39,961 bases of DNA from Tolypothrix campylonemoides VB511288. GTDB taxonomy: Bacteria; Cyanobacteriota; Cyanobacteriia; Cyanobacteriales; Nostocaceae. Below the pieces are notes generated by a model. The model worked only from the letters and a program-made list of their open reading frames with translations, ran no database searches and had not been told where the DNA came from. Positions 17,962 through 26,577 of this stretch are shown here, piece after piece (the first letter of the stretch is position 1; each line of letters opens with the position of its first letter). Where the stretch lies: positions 1,083,455 to 1,123,415 of the forward strand of contig JXCB02000002.1 of assembly GCA_000828075.3 (NCBI GenBank). Direction: 5' to 3'. Position numbers and translations under genes: made by a program.

Positions 17962-18915
17962 ATGGCAGGTAGCTTAACAATTGAACTGCCGGATATTCCA
18001 AGTGCGATCGCACTGGCAGGAGAGGGGGAAGAAAATCTTAAAACTCTGGCGCGGCAAACAGGAGCAACTTTAGTATTGCGCGGGCAAGAACTGTATATTT
18101 CTGGGACAGAAAAGCAAATAGATTTAGCGAATCGATTAGTGCGATCGCTTGAAGAGATTTGGAGTAAAGGCAATAATATTTCTAGCACGGATATATTGAC
18201 AGCTCGTCATGCCTTAGACACCCATCGTGAAGAAGAACTGCAAAATATACAGCGAGATGTGATCGCTAGAACACGCAAAGGTGAGGAAATCCGCGCCAAA
18301 ACCTTCCGCCAGCGACAGTACATCGAAGCCCTAGGCAAGCGTGATTTGACCTTTTGCACCGGTCCTGCTGGTACTGGTAAGACATTCCTAGCAGTTGTCG
18401 TCGCCGTACAAGCACTGCTTGCCAATCAATTTGAACGGCTAATTTTAACTCGTCCTGCTGTGGAAGCTGGGGAAAGGCTTGGCTTTTTGCCGGGGGATTT
18501 GCAGCAGAAAGTTAATCCTTATTTACGTCCACTCTACGACGCTATCAACGAATTTATTGATCCAGAAAAAGTCCCATCATTGATCGAAAGAGGCGTGATT
18601 GAAGTGGCTCCTTTAGCGTATATGCGGGGACGTACACTAAACAATGCTTTCGTCATCGTCGATGAAGCTCAAAACACTACACCAGCTCAAATGAAAATGG
18701 TTTTGACTCGTTTGGGTTTCCGTTCTCGTATGGTGATTACGGGTGATATGACGCAAACTGACTTACCACTTAACCAAGAATCTGGATTAACAGTGGCTGT
18801 ACAAATTTTAAAACACGTTGAAGGCATAGCTTTTTGCGAATTTTCCCAGAAAGATGTTGTACGCCATCCTCTCGTTCAGCGCATAGTCGCTGCTTATGAA
18901 AAGTACGAAAAATAG
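17962..18915 (+). CDS. phoH: PhoH-family ATPase (KH-PhoH)
   Basis: 317 aa; two tandem ATGs at 17959 and 17962, either possible. The N-terminal ~85 residues include a KH-like segment (TLARQTGATLVLRGQELYI). The P-loop domain has Walker A GPAGTGKTFLAV, Walker B VIVDEAQNTTPAQMKM and a sensor-like RMVITGDMTQTDLP. This is the COG1702 (YbeZ-like) family, which binds RNA and in other bacteria works with the RNase YbeY in rRNA maturation; ybeY is not in the window. Its position after ribosomal and KH genes fits an RNA-metabolism role. Confidence 0.93.
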   Translation: MAGSLTIELPDIPSAIALAGEGEENLKTLARQTGATLVLRGQELYISGTEKQIDLANRLVRSLEEIWSKGNNISSTDILTARHALDTHREEELQNIQRDVIARTRKGEEIRAKTFRQRQYIEALGKRDLTFCTGPAGTGKTFLAVVVAVQALLANQFERLILTRPAVEAGERLGFLPGDLQQKVNPYLRPLYDAINEFIDPEKVPSLIERGVIEVAPLAYMRGRTLNNAFVIVDEAQNTTPAQMKMVLTRLGFRSRMVITGDMTQTDLPLNQESGLTVAVQILKHVEGIAFCEFSQKDVVRHPLVQRIVAAYEKYEK

Positions 18916-19160
18916 TCATTTATCTACCATTTATCATGAAAAAATGACTAATAGACCTATTGTAAAAGTCCAATTTTTTTGAATGAAAACCACAGATGGA
19001 CAAGGCAGTGCGTTGCGGGGGTTCCCCCCGTTGAAGCAACTGCCGTACAGATGGACACAGATAATTTATCTGTATTTATCTGCGTCCGGTGCATCTGCGG
19101 TTCAAAATAGCCAGAAACCCGATTTTTGCAACAAATCTAATGACTACTAACTAATAACTC

Positions 19161-19565
19161 ATGACTAAAACACTTAAAGAATTTTTGGAAGCTTGTGAAA
19201 CTCTGGGAACTTTGCGTTTCATTGTCACTAGCAGCGCCGCTGTTTTAGAACCACGGGGTAAGCTAGAAAAGCTGTTTTATGCAGAACTCCCGAAAGGGAA
19301 GTACGCGAATATGCACACAGAAAGTTTTGAATTTCACTTGAATATGGATAAAATTACTCAGGTGAAATTTGAAACAGGTGAAGCGAAGCGAGGCAATTTT
19401 ACCACCTATGCCATCAGGTTTTTAGATGACAAACACGAACCAGCTTTGAGTTTATTTCTACAATGGGGTAAACCAGGAGAATATGAACCTGGACAGGTAG
19501 AGGCATGGCATACTCTACAGGAGAAATATGGGGAAGTTTGGGAACCAGCACCAGCAGAAATTTGA
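19161..19565 (+). CDS. ChuX/HutX-like small protein (putative heme handling)
   Basis: 134 aa, ATG start. No signal peptide. SSAAVLEPRGKLEKLFYAELPKGKYANMHTESFEFHLNMDKI and GNFTTYAIRFLD recall the HutX/ChuX family of cytosolic heme carriers, but the protein is shorter than the classical ~165-170 residues. Conserved short versions occur in cyanobacteria. No heme-uptake genes are adjacent, so function is only suggested. The upstream interval (18916-19160) contains a degenerate CT-rich interspersed repeat of the same type as in 12435-12570. Confidence 0.6.
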   Translation: MTKTLKEFLEACETLGTLRFIVTSSAAVLEPRGKLEKLFYAELPKGKYANMHTESFEFHLNMDKITQVKFETGEAKRGNFTTYAIRFLDDKHEPALSLFLQWGKPGEYEPGQVEAWHTLQEKYGEVWEPAPAEI

Positions 19566-19664
19566 TGAGGAGACAAACAGACATGGGAGTGATTGCTGAT
19601 CTGGGCGATCGCTTGCTAATCTCCAGTTTATGTGAGATTGCAGTAGAGGTTAATCTTTAGGCGT

Positions 19665-19680
19665 AAAGCGAATACGCTTT
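19665..19680. terminator. Small hairpin between convergent genes
   Basis: AAAGCG / CGCTTT with a 4-nt loop between the ChuX-like gene and the convergent V4R-like gene. Short and without a clear T-tract; a weak candidate. Confidence 0.3.
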
Positions 19681-19767
19681 CTTATACTGAGTCAAATCCC
19701 GTAGGGTTCTAACCAAAGGCTTGCGGGGTTTGGCGTTTACCACTCTTAACTAACAACTGTCTTGTGC

Positions 19768-20253
19768 TTAAGCTAAGATTGAGTACTCCAAAACATCATA
19801 ACTACCACCACGCAACACAGACTCGGTTTGTTTCCCCTGCAAGCGCTTCTTCAAGAGAGCTTCTAAAAAACCCTGAATGACACCTAAAGTATAGGTACAG
19901 TTTCGTGATGATCCCTCTGCTTCACCGACAGAGCAAAAAGTTTCTTTGGCATAGACTTTGTAGACATCTCCTTCTAGTTCTATCTTGTCAATAATGCACA
20001 AGCGAGTTCCCTCTTTGCCCAAAAGCTGATTAGCTTTGTCTGTGATTTCTTCAAGAGACAATATCGCTCCATTGCCAACTAAATTTAGGTCTAGAGCTAA
20101 ATTTTTGCCTTGATTGCGACCAGCAGATATCATCGCAATCGCAGCAGTTTTCTCACCCAAGGCTTCTTCGACACCAGTAAGGATCGCTTTCAAAAAAATA
20201 ATACTACTGAAATCCCCCAGTTCTGGACGCAAATTCCCCATTTCTTGATTCAT
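19768..20253 (-). CDS. V4R-like conserved protein, copy 1
   Basis: 161 aa, ATG start. Paralogous to the protein at 23010-23501: both share LRP-LGDF near the N-terminus, EE--G-KTAA with a following AGR--GK, EGTRLC-I, and a C-terminal TLGV/TMGV--GF helix followed by a KR-QG segment. The C-terminal Cys and Gly-rich helix pattern suggests a V4R (4-vinyl-reductase / hydrocarbon-binding) type ligand domain, but I am not certain. It lies 88 bp downstream of a roadblock gene on the same strand, probably in one transcript. A binding or scaffold role in GTPase signalling is inferred from context only. Confidence 0.6.
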   Translation of the reverse strand: MNQEMGNLRPELGDFSSIIFLKAILTGVEEALGEKTAAIAMISAGRNQGKNLALDLNLVGNGAILSLEEITDKANQLLGKEGTRLCIIDKIELEGDVYKVYAKETFCSVGEAEGSSRNCTYTLGVIQGFLEALLKKRLQGKQTESVLRGGSYDVLEYSILA

Positions 20254-20341
20254 ATTTTTGTCATGGTTAAAGTTAAAATATGTGTATATTTTAACACTAA
20301 ATACAAATTTTCAACTCTAAAATCCATGCATTGGTTGACCT

Positions 20342-20710
20342 TTAACCCAGTAGGGATGTGATTTTAGCAACAGCCCGTTTGATTTCTAGAAACAATAACC
20401 CTTGCTTAATAGTGGTACTGGCGAGAACCAATAAAACCGCCTCTTCACCACAGCCTACCAACACGCCATAGCCTTTCTCGCCTTCAACGAAGATACGGTC
20501 AATATTGCCGCGAACTAGTTCGCGTCCAATTTGTTCGCCTAATGAAAGCATCGATGCAGACATGGCAGCCGTACGCTCTTTGTCCATTTCGGTTGGTAGC
20601 ACGGAAGCTATTGCCAAGCCATCGGGGCTGACTAGGATTGCACCTTGAACGTCAGCACTACTATAAATAAAGTTTTGCAGTTCCTCTTCTAGCATAGAAG
20701 TGTAAGTCAT
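20342..20710 (-). CDS. Roadblock/LC7 (MglB-like) protein, copy 1
   Basis: 122 aa from ATG 20710, preceded by AGGA 8 nt upstream, which decides this start over the ATG at 20725. Roadblock features: DVQGAILVSPDGLAIAS, a central amphipathic helix (AAMSASMLSLGEQIG), FVEGEKGYGVLVGCGEEAVLLVLAS and a C-terminal helix. Roadblock proteins are dimers that act as GAPs or scaffolds for MglA/Ras-like GTPases. It is clearly paralogous to the protein at 22498-22872. It sits between a DUF4388 gene and a V4R-like gene. Its upstream interval carries a small hairpin (CCACCTC / GAGGTGG, 20746-20764). Confidence 0.88.
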   Translation of the reverse strand: MTYTSMLEEELQNFIYSSADVQGAILVSPDGLAIASVLPTEMDKERTAAMSASMLSLGEQIGRELVRGNIDRIFVEGEKGYGVLVGCGEEAVLLVLASTTIKQGLLFLEIKRAVAKITSLLG

Positions 20711-21091
20711 AAGTCTTTTCCTCATAAATTGTTAAATTGACAGTCCCACCTCCAGAAGAGGTGGTCTTTATGCTTGAATTTCTGTAAGGATATTCTGTGA
20801 TCAGTATACTAATAGCCGTCTAAAAACGAACCGCAAAATACGCAAAGGAACAAAAGACGAAATCAGTAAGATTACAGCGGAGAGGGAGTTAAGATACCAC
20901 GCCTTTCCAGTGTGGACATAAAGGCTTGTGGTTGTAAAGCCATTATTAAATTCTTCTTCTAAAAAAACAAAATTTCTTGATGATAGTCATACAATTCTTG
21001 GTAATTACCGAAATTTTTATATAAAATTTATACTAATGATATTAAAGGTCATGCTAGATCCTATTGCAGCATCCTAGCGCCAGTGGCGCGG
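20711..21091. other. Gene-free interval between DUF4388 and roadblock genes
   Basis: About 380 bp with no plausible CDS. It contains the roadblock ribosome-binding site and a 7-bp hairpin at 20746-20764. No other structure is evident. Confidence 0.5.
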
Positions 21092-22186
21092 CTATGTTTT
21101 GTCTGACTCAGAACCAAATAACCATTGGAAAAACGACTGAATGACACGCAGATAACCAGCTAACTTTTGGGGAGACGACTGAGTGTCATCAGTTGGGCTG
21201 GAAGAGTCTAGGATTGGCTGTGGTAAATCTTCTGCTATTGGAGTAGTTTCTGCCACGGCGTGAGTTACCACCTGAGTGTCATCAGTTGGGCTGGAAGAGT
21301 CTAGGATTGGCTGTGGTAAATTTTCTGCTATAGGAGTAGTTTCTGCTATCGCGTGGGGTTCCACCTGAGTGTCATCAGTTTGACTGGAAGAGTCTAGGAT
21401 TGGCTGTGGTAAATCTTCTGCTACAGAAGTAGTTTCTGCTACCGCGTTCGTTTGGGTAGCAGCAGTTAGGAAAACTTCTTCTGCTAGATTACTCATGAGC
21501 AGTCGGAAGGCAATCTGCTGGACTTTTTCTACAGCAAGTCCCAGTTGTTTAGCTATTATCTGTAGGGAAATGGTGCCGTTCCCCAACTGCCAAACTTGCC
21601 ATTCCAGGGAGTCTAACTGTGGCTGAGGCTGACTGGTATTCTTACTTGACAAGACTGAAGTGGGGTCAGGCAGTTTTTCTGCTAGTGCACTCCAGTCTCG
21701 CAGCGTCCGCAAACCGAGAAGTGTTGCCTCAGTTGCTGGTAAACTCATGCCTGTCATCTCTGCTAAAGGTAAAGTGGCTTTGGCATCAAATTCAAACTGA
21801 CCATCCTTCAGTTCAAACAAGGCAGACACTTGCTCCACTACTTGAGTACGAAATAGGAGCTTCAGTTGTTCAGCTTGCAGCAGTCCTTGAAACTTAAGGC
21901 ATAGACCTATCGGTGTATTGACCGGGCAAATCTCAGCCATTCTCAAGGCAACATCCTCGCTCACCCAGCCCCGTTGAGCAATCATCGAAAGCAACCCTTT
22001 TTCATCTAGGCGATCGCCAGCAGCCACAATACGACCTTGATACAGCCAGATGTAATAAACTTGCACAACAGCAGTCAAATCAGCAGCTAAGATACGAATT
22101 GTGAGCAATCCTGTGTTGTTTCCTTGCTCTAGGAATTGAAAGATTTTTGGCAAGGGAAATTCTGCCAAATTACCAGTAAACGCCAT
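21092..22186 (-). CDS. DUF4388/PATAN-domain protein with tandem-repeat linker
   Basis: 364 aa, ATG start. The N-terminal ~170 residues match DUF4388/PATAN (MAFTGNLAEFPLPKIFQFLEQ, LYQGRIVAAGDRL), a domain found in cyanobacterial response regulators of the PixG type. A winged-helix-like segment follows (WQVWQLGNGTISLQIIAKQL). The C-terminal linker contains three copies of a ~31-residue unit (AETTPIAEDLPQPILDSSS-type) from a 93-bp DNA tandem repeat (unit starts 21181, 21274, 21367). Paralogous to 24500-25384 in its first ~250 residues. It heads the second roadblock/V4R-like set. Confidence 0.8.
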   Translation of the reverse strand: MAFTGNLAEFPLPKIFQFLEQGNNTGLLTIRILAADLTAVVQVYYIWLYQGRIVAAGDRLDEKGLLSMIAQRGWVSEDVALRMAEICPVNTPIGLCLKFQGLLQAEQLKLLFRTQVVEQVSALFELKDGQFEFDAKATLPLAEMTGMSLPATEATLLGLRTLRDWSALAEKLPDPTSVLSSKNTSQPQPQLDSLEWQVWQLGNGTISLQIIAKQLGLAVEKVQQIAFRLLMSNLAEEVFLTAATQTNAVAETTSVAEDLPQPILDSSSQTDDTQVEPHAIAETTPIAENLPQPILDSSSPTDDTQVVTHAVAETTPIAEDLPQPILDSSSPTDDTQSSPQKLAGYLRVIQSFFQWLFGSESDKT

Positions 22187-22497
22187 ATTAGTTCTACTTA
22201 GTAGTCTGTGAGACTACCAGGTTGAGGTATAAGTTTTAGGTGGCAGCGTCAAATCTAGTACCTCTGTTAAAAATTTCCTCATGGCATGAAATCAAGCAAC
22301 GAAGTTAATAGGGCTTCTAGCTGCTCTCAATTAGAATCAGCTGCTGTTGGAGTTGAACCTGGTAGAATGCTGAAATAATTTTAATAAAGCTAGGTCTCGT
22401 TGACACCAGACCTAGCTTTTTTCCACAGATGTTCAAGTCTTCTTCAGGTTAAGCTTTCCGCCTAGGTTGTTACCCCGTCAGAACTTTGAAGGCAGAA
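22187..22497. other. Interval between the two signalling sets
   Basis: 311 bp without a CDS. Its main content is the strong bidirectional terminator at 22386-22422, which separates the upstream roadblock gene from the second DUF4388 gene and implies two transcription units. Confidence 0.6.
22386..22422. terminator. Bidirectional intrinsic terminator
   Basis: A 12-bp perfect stem (AAAGCTAGGTCT / AGACCTAGCTTT) with a 10-nt loop. It has T6 on the plus strand and a T-rich flank on the minus strand, 76 bp downstream of the minus-strand roadblock gene. Confidence 0.85.
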
Positions 22498-22872
22498 TTA
22501 GTACGACATAGCCTTCCTTATATCTACGAGAACACGCTTGATTTCTAGCATCAGCATTCCCTGCTTGGCGGCTTCACTTGCTAAAACGAGTAGTACAGCG
22601 TCATCGCCGCAGCCACTCAGAACTCCAAAGCCCTTTTCACCTTCAACATAGATGCGCTCTATATTGCCTCTACTCAACTCAGATCCAATGCGTTCACCAA
22701 GCGATATCATAGCCGCAGCCATCGCTGATACCCGTTCTTCGTCCATCCCGCCTGGTAAGCTTGACGACAAAGTTAGACCATCGGGAGAAACAAGCGCTGC
22801 ACCCTGCACATCACTGGTAGCGGTGACAAAGTTTTGCAGAATGCTGCCAAGTTTTACAGTGTTGATTGCCAT
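22498..22872 (-). CDS. Roadblock/LC7 (MglB-like) protein, copy 2
   Basis: 124 aa, ATG start with a purine-rich AGGAG-type site upstream. Close paralogue of copy 1: DVQGAALVSPDGLTLSS, EERVSAMAAAMISLGERIG, YVEGEKGFGVLSGCGDDAVLLVLASEAAKQG. It lies downstream of a V4R-like gene, the reverse of the order in the other set, and ends just before a strong terminator. Likely partner is the GTPase encoded at 23951-24499; that is inference from the MglA-MglB precedent. Confidence 0.9.
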   Translation of the reverse strand: MAINTVKLGSILQNFVTATSDVQGAALVSPDGLTLSSSLPGGMDEERVSAMAAAMISLGERIGSELSRGNIERIYVEGEKGFGVLSGCGDDAVLLVLASEAAKQGMLMLEIKRVLVDIRKAMSY

Positions 22873-23009
22873 CGTACGCTCCTGTTTAGTTTTAATTTAG
22901 TAACCTGTGGATAATGTCTCGTTGCCAATTCAGTTTTCTGTTTGACTGCCTGCATCAACGAGCTTGCAGGCAAGTCCTATCTACGTGAATCAAGTTTGCT
23001 GCTCTGATT

Positions 23010-23501
23010 TCAAAGGGGCGTGAACTCAAACTCTGTTTGAAGATTTATTTGCTCGGCAACAGGAACTTGTCGCCCTTGGTGGCGTTTTTGCATAACCTGA
23101 TCGATAAAGCCACCCAGTACACCCATAGTAAATGGGCACAAACGGGTTGAACCGACAGTCTCACCAGACATTTCAATTGGCTCGACCACCTTTACCCTAA
23201 TAAAGGCTTCTTGTTGAGAGACTTCTTCGATGACACACAGTCGTGTTCCTTCCTCACCTAAATTTGTGTTTAAGCGCTTGAGTACAGTTGGAAGATCTTT
23301 CGTTTCGTCTGATTCCCCAAGTGCTTTGGCAATTTTCTTGCCGTAGCTACGACCTGCAGCAAGAATAATGACTGCGGCAGTCTTGGAACCCATGTTCTCT
23401 TCTATGCCGTCCAGCAAAGCTTTGTAGTCCATTACATTGACGAAATCTCCTAGCTGAGGTCTGAGAGTGTTGGAAGTTGCCATCATACGTTTATCACTCA
23501 T
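23010..23501 (-). CDS. V4R-like conserved protein, copy 2
   Basis: 163 aa; ATG 23501, with internal ATGs at codons 6 and 7 as alternatives. Shares with copy 1 the LRPQLGDFVNV start, GSKTAAVIILAAGRSYGKK, EGTRLCVIEEV and CPFTMGVLGGFIDQVMQKRHQGRQ. The conserved Cys before the last helix is the main reason to think of a V4R-type ligand pocket, but no family assignment is certain. 137 bp upstream of the roadblock gene, same strand. Confidence 0.6.
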   Translation of the reverse strand: MSDKRMMATSNTLRPQLGDFVNVMDYKALLDGIEENMGSKTAAVIILAAGRSYGKKIAKALGESDETKDLPTVLKRLNTNLGEEGTRLCVIEEVSQQEAFIRVKVVEPIEMSGETVGSTRLCPFTMGVLGGFIDQVMQKRHQGRQVPVAEQINLQTEFEFTPL

Positions 23502-23950
23502 AGGGAAAGAAATATTTGTCCAAAACTTCTTGTAGATAGATGCTTTGGTTCATCGACGTGCCATAAAACTACCTATCCCTTGCGGGCAATTTCTAAACGA
23601 AACACACGTTAGCATCGTGCCTCACGAATACCTGCTGTGCGTTCGCTGCTTAATAGCACATCTTGCACCCGAATACCATTTAGCTCCAAGGGTTCTACGC
23701 CTATCTCAATAAGCTCAGGAGCTATTAGTCAGTTAGTTAACTGCTTTTTCATTTCTTAGTTTCAAATTACATTGAAAATTGCAAATATTCCGGATAATTA
23801 CTGATTTTTTACAGTTATCTAAATAAAGCTTCAAATTGCTACGTCAAGCTACGCCTCCTGCTCTTAGGCGAGGCGTTTTGCTCAGTCCTGAGATTCCTGG
23901 TTTTGCCTTGACAGTCACCTCAGGCTGGTGATCAGGCAGAAAAGCGGCAG
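23502..23950. other. Gene-free interval between GTPase and V4R-like genes
   Basis: 449 bp without a plausible CDS. A GC-rich hairpin-forming stretch (CGCCTC...GAGGCG, about 23850-23877) could be a terminator or attenuator between GTPase and V4R-like genes. Confidence 0.5.
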
Positions 23951-24499
23951 CTATCGAATGGTTTGCTGGGAGTAGTTGGCAAATTCTTCGACAAGTGCAA
24001 TCAAAGCTTCTTTGACTGATGTTTGCTCGGTAGCATTAACTGCAATCATCGGCGGTCGAGCCTTTTCATCCTCCAGTCCCAATGCGATCGCCACATCTTC
24101 TGCTTCCCATGCATCTGGGCAATCAGTATGAGTCAGCCCAATCACATAAGGAATTTGCACCCGGTGATTGATAAAGTTGAGTTGCTTGCGACCATAACGG
24201 AAATGCTGCGGACGGTGAGCAGCTACTAGCAAAATGTAGGCGTGGGCTTTTGCAATCAATATCTCCCACATATAGTCAAATCTACTCTGTCCTGGTGTGC
24301 CATAAAGGTGTAGTGACTGATGGGGTCCTATAGTCAGCCGCCCAAAATCCAAAGCTACTGTGGTTGTTTCCTTCATTAGTGCTACTTCATCTGTCGCTTT
24401 TCTGTCAGTGTCCACAACTTCTATTTCACTGATTGTGCGAATCAAACTTGTTTTCCCTGCACCTACGCCTCCCGTCACCACTATACGTAGGATTTCCAT
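23951..24499 (-). CDS. Small Ras-like GTPase (COG2229/MglA-related)
   Basis: 182 aa, ATG start. G1 GGVGAGKTSL (10-19), a switch I threonine cluster (KETTTVALDFGRL), G3 YGTPGQSRFD where Ras has DxxGQ, and G4 THTD in place of N/TKxD. The catalytic Gln of switch II is retained. The start codon begins on the base next to the last base of the DUF4388 gene upstream (24500), so the two are translationally coupled. Together with the roadblock protein downstream it looks like a bacterial GTPase switch comparable with MglA/MglB, perhaps acting on motility, polarity or phototaxis; the output is not known. Confidence 0.88.
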   Translation of the reverse strand: MEILRIVVTGGVGAGKTSLIRTISEIEVVDTDRKATDEVALMKETTTVALDFGRLTIGPHQSLHLYGTPGQSRFDYMWEILIAKAHAYILLVAAHRPQHFRYGRKQLNFINHRVQIPYVIGLTHTDCPDAWEAEDVAIALGLEDEKARPPMIAVNATEQTSVKEALIALVEEFANYSQQTIR

Positions 24500-25384
24500 C
24501 TATGCCTTGCTCCTTGTTAAAAATCCAACCAAATTTTGCAAAAATGAAGTACTTACCTTAGGTGTTTCCAATTTTTTGGATTTTTTGGCTCCTGAATCAC
24601 CCAACGAATCCACCAAGTTCCGATTCCTTAGGTCATTATTGGGCTGTGGCATAGATTTCACTACAGGAACTTCTTCTACCAAACCAGCAATTATCAACCG
24701 AAAAGCAGCTTGCTGGACTAAAGCTATTGGTTGATTGAGTTGAGACGCGATCGCACTTAAAGAAACACTACCATTAGCGAACTTCCACACCTGCCACTCG
24801 AAAATATTCAAGTGCATTCGTGGTTCGTCTTGAATAATACTTCGTATTCCTGAACTAGTATCCGGCACTACATCAGCCAGTATTTTCCAGTTTTTTAACT
24901 CTCTCAAAGCCATGAAAGCCACTTCTGTCGCCCTCAAGCTTAATCCAGTCATCTCCTTTAAAGGCAAGGCTGCTTTGGTGTCTAGTTTAAAGATACCCTC
25001 TTGGATTTCAAAAAACTCTTGAACCTGCTGTAGTTGGCTGGCGAACAATAGGTTTAGCTGCTCAGGACTAAGTACCCCATGAGTTTTTAATTGCGAGCCT
25101 AGGGATTTGGTTGTAGATGCTTCAGTAAAAATTCTATCTATGACTCGCAAGTTTGCCCACCCGTGCTCCGTTATTTTACTGATTAAATCCCGACCATTTA
25201 ATCTGTTGGCAGCAGCGACGACATACCCCTGTTCAAACCAAATGTAGAAGTGTTGGGAGTTAGATCCTCGAGGATGACGGTCTGGAATAGTAAAAATACT
25301 TAGACAACCGGATTTTCTTCCTTGGTCAATGAGCTGGAACAATTCAGCTAAGGAAAAATCCGTCAAAGAACTGGATAGCCTCAT
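24500..25384 (-). CDS. DUF4388/PATAN-domain protein
   Basis: 294 aa, ATG start. N-terminal PATAN: SLTDFSLAELFQLIDQGRKSGCLSI, YIWFEQGYVVAAANRLNGRDLI. Middle region: LNLLFASQLQQVQEFFEIQEG and LKEMTGLSLRATEVAFMALREL. C-terminal helix-turn-helix-like segment WQVWKFANGSVSLSAIASQLNQ. Clear paralogue of 21092-22186 but without the tandem-repeat tail. First gene of the GTPase unit. PATAN proteins are thought to mediate protein contacts in cyanobacterial signalling, often linked to response regulators and phototaxis. Confidence 0.82.
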   Translation of the reverse strand: MRLSSSLTDFSLAELFQLIDQGRKSGCLSIFTIPDRHPRGSNSQHFYIWFEQGYVVAAANRLNGRDLISKITEHGWANLRVIDRIFTEASTTKSLGSQLKTHGVLSPEQLNLLFASQLQQVQEFFEIQEGIFKLDTKAALPLKEMTGLSLRATEVAFMALRELKNWKILADVVPDTSSGIRSIIQDEPRMHLNIFEWQVWKFANGSVSLSAIASQLNQPIALVQQAAFRLIIAGLVEEVPVVKSMPQPNNDLRNRNLVDSLGDSGAKKSKKLETPKVSTSFLQNLVGFLTRSKA

Positions 25385-25686
25385 TAGCTCAAAAATTATA
25401 AATAAAGCAATTTACACTAGCTTGCACCTGATAACTACTTTCATTCTCTGCAAGCTTTATACTTGCTTTTGTCAAAAACTATTTTAGCTACTTTATGCTT
25501 TATAGCAATTGAAATTATCAGAAGATTTTGAGTCAATTATGAAGTCACATGAATTATATTAACTGTTCCAACACTAGCATCATATATAGGTTCAATATAG
25601 TGAACAAAAAACAGATGCAACATAACTTCTAATTTTATTTTACTTCCACTCAAATAAAAATTAACACTTTGCAACATATCCTGATA

Positions 25687-26490
25687 ATGCTTGCTATGAA
25701 GATGATTTGGACTTTTTGCTTGATTTGTTTATTCCTTCTATTAAATCTTCTATTAAATAAGGAGACGCTAGCTGGGGAGTTATCTGAGCATTTGCTACAT
25801 TTTCCCCAATGGGAGAAATTAACTTCCGTGCGACCTGCTGTCGGAGATTTGGTTTATCCTGACTGGATGATGGGTTCTTGGCAAGTGAAAAGTACGCTGG
25901 TGGATTTAGTTGCACCGTTAGCTCCCGACATCGTTACACCTGGATTTGAGGGTAATCGTCAGTATCTCAAAGAGCCTATAAGCTTTCCAGTGCGATTTGT
26001 GCGAAAAACAACGCCTGAACCTGGATTAAAAATCCTTCCCCAAACAACTCGCAAATCAGCAGTAGTAGGGGATAGAGCTTTTAATGGCTTGAATTTGGCA
26101 AAAGCATATTTAGGTGACACTGTGTTATCTGTCAAAGTAGATCCAGATTCTCCGAATCGTCAAATTACGTTTTTACGCGGTGAGCGTCAGCTTGTTTCCA
26201 TTGTCGCAGCACGCGCTACAGAAAATACACCAGATGGCAAGTTCATCACCACAGAAGTGTTTCAACAACTGTTTAAAGGTGGTGGGCGTCCTTATTTCAA
26301 CACTGTAGAATCCACTACCGCTTACCGCAAACTCGCTCTTAGCAATTCTACGATAGAGGCGGATCAAGTTACTGCTGTTTATCTGTCGCCTCAAGATCCA
26401 GATTACTTTAAGGCTGGCTCTCGACCAGTTGCACTCTATCGCTATCGCCTGGAATTTCTTCCTATCGACGAGGTTCCAACTACTCCTTAA
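25687..26490 (+). CDS. Conserved cyanobacterial exported protein (DUF6816-like)
   Basis: About 267 aa from ATG 25687; further ATGs at 25696 and 25702 are possible and a TTG at 25669 is less likely. An N-terminal hydrophobic stretch (IWTFCLICLFLLLNLLLN) looks like a signal peptide or anchor. The body contains LVYPDWMMGSWQVKSTLVDLVAPLAPDIVTPGFEG in several conserved blocks typical of a family in cyanobacteria and plastids (probably DUF6816, possibly lumenal). Function unknown. It precedes the ABC exporter by 87 bp on the same strand. Confidence 0.65.
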   Translation: MLAMKMIWTFCLICLFLLLNLLLNKETLAGELSEHLLHFPQWEKLTSVRPAVGDLVYPDWMMGSWQVKSTLVDLVAPLAPDIVTPGFEGNRQYLKEPISFPVRFVRKTTPEPGLKILPQTTRKSAVVGDRAFNGLNLAKAYLGDTVLSVKVDPDSPNRQITFLRGERQLVSIVAARATENTPDGKFITTEVFQQLFKGGGRPYFNTVESTTAYRKLALSNSTIEADQVTAVYLSPQDPDYFKAGSRPVALYRYRLEFLPIDEVPTTP

Positions 26491-26577
26491 GAATGATTTA
26501 CTAGTCGAGGTATTGACTGGTTTGTAGTATATATGTAGTATAAAAAATCAAGCTAACGCTCTTAAACAGAGTGCATC

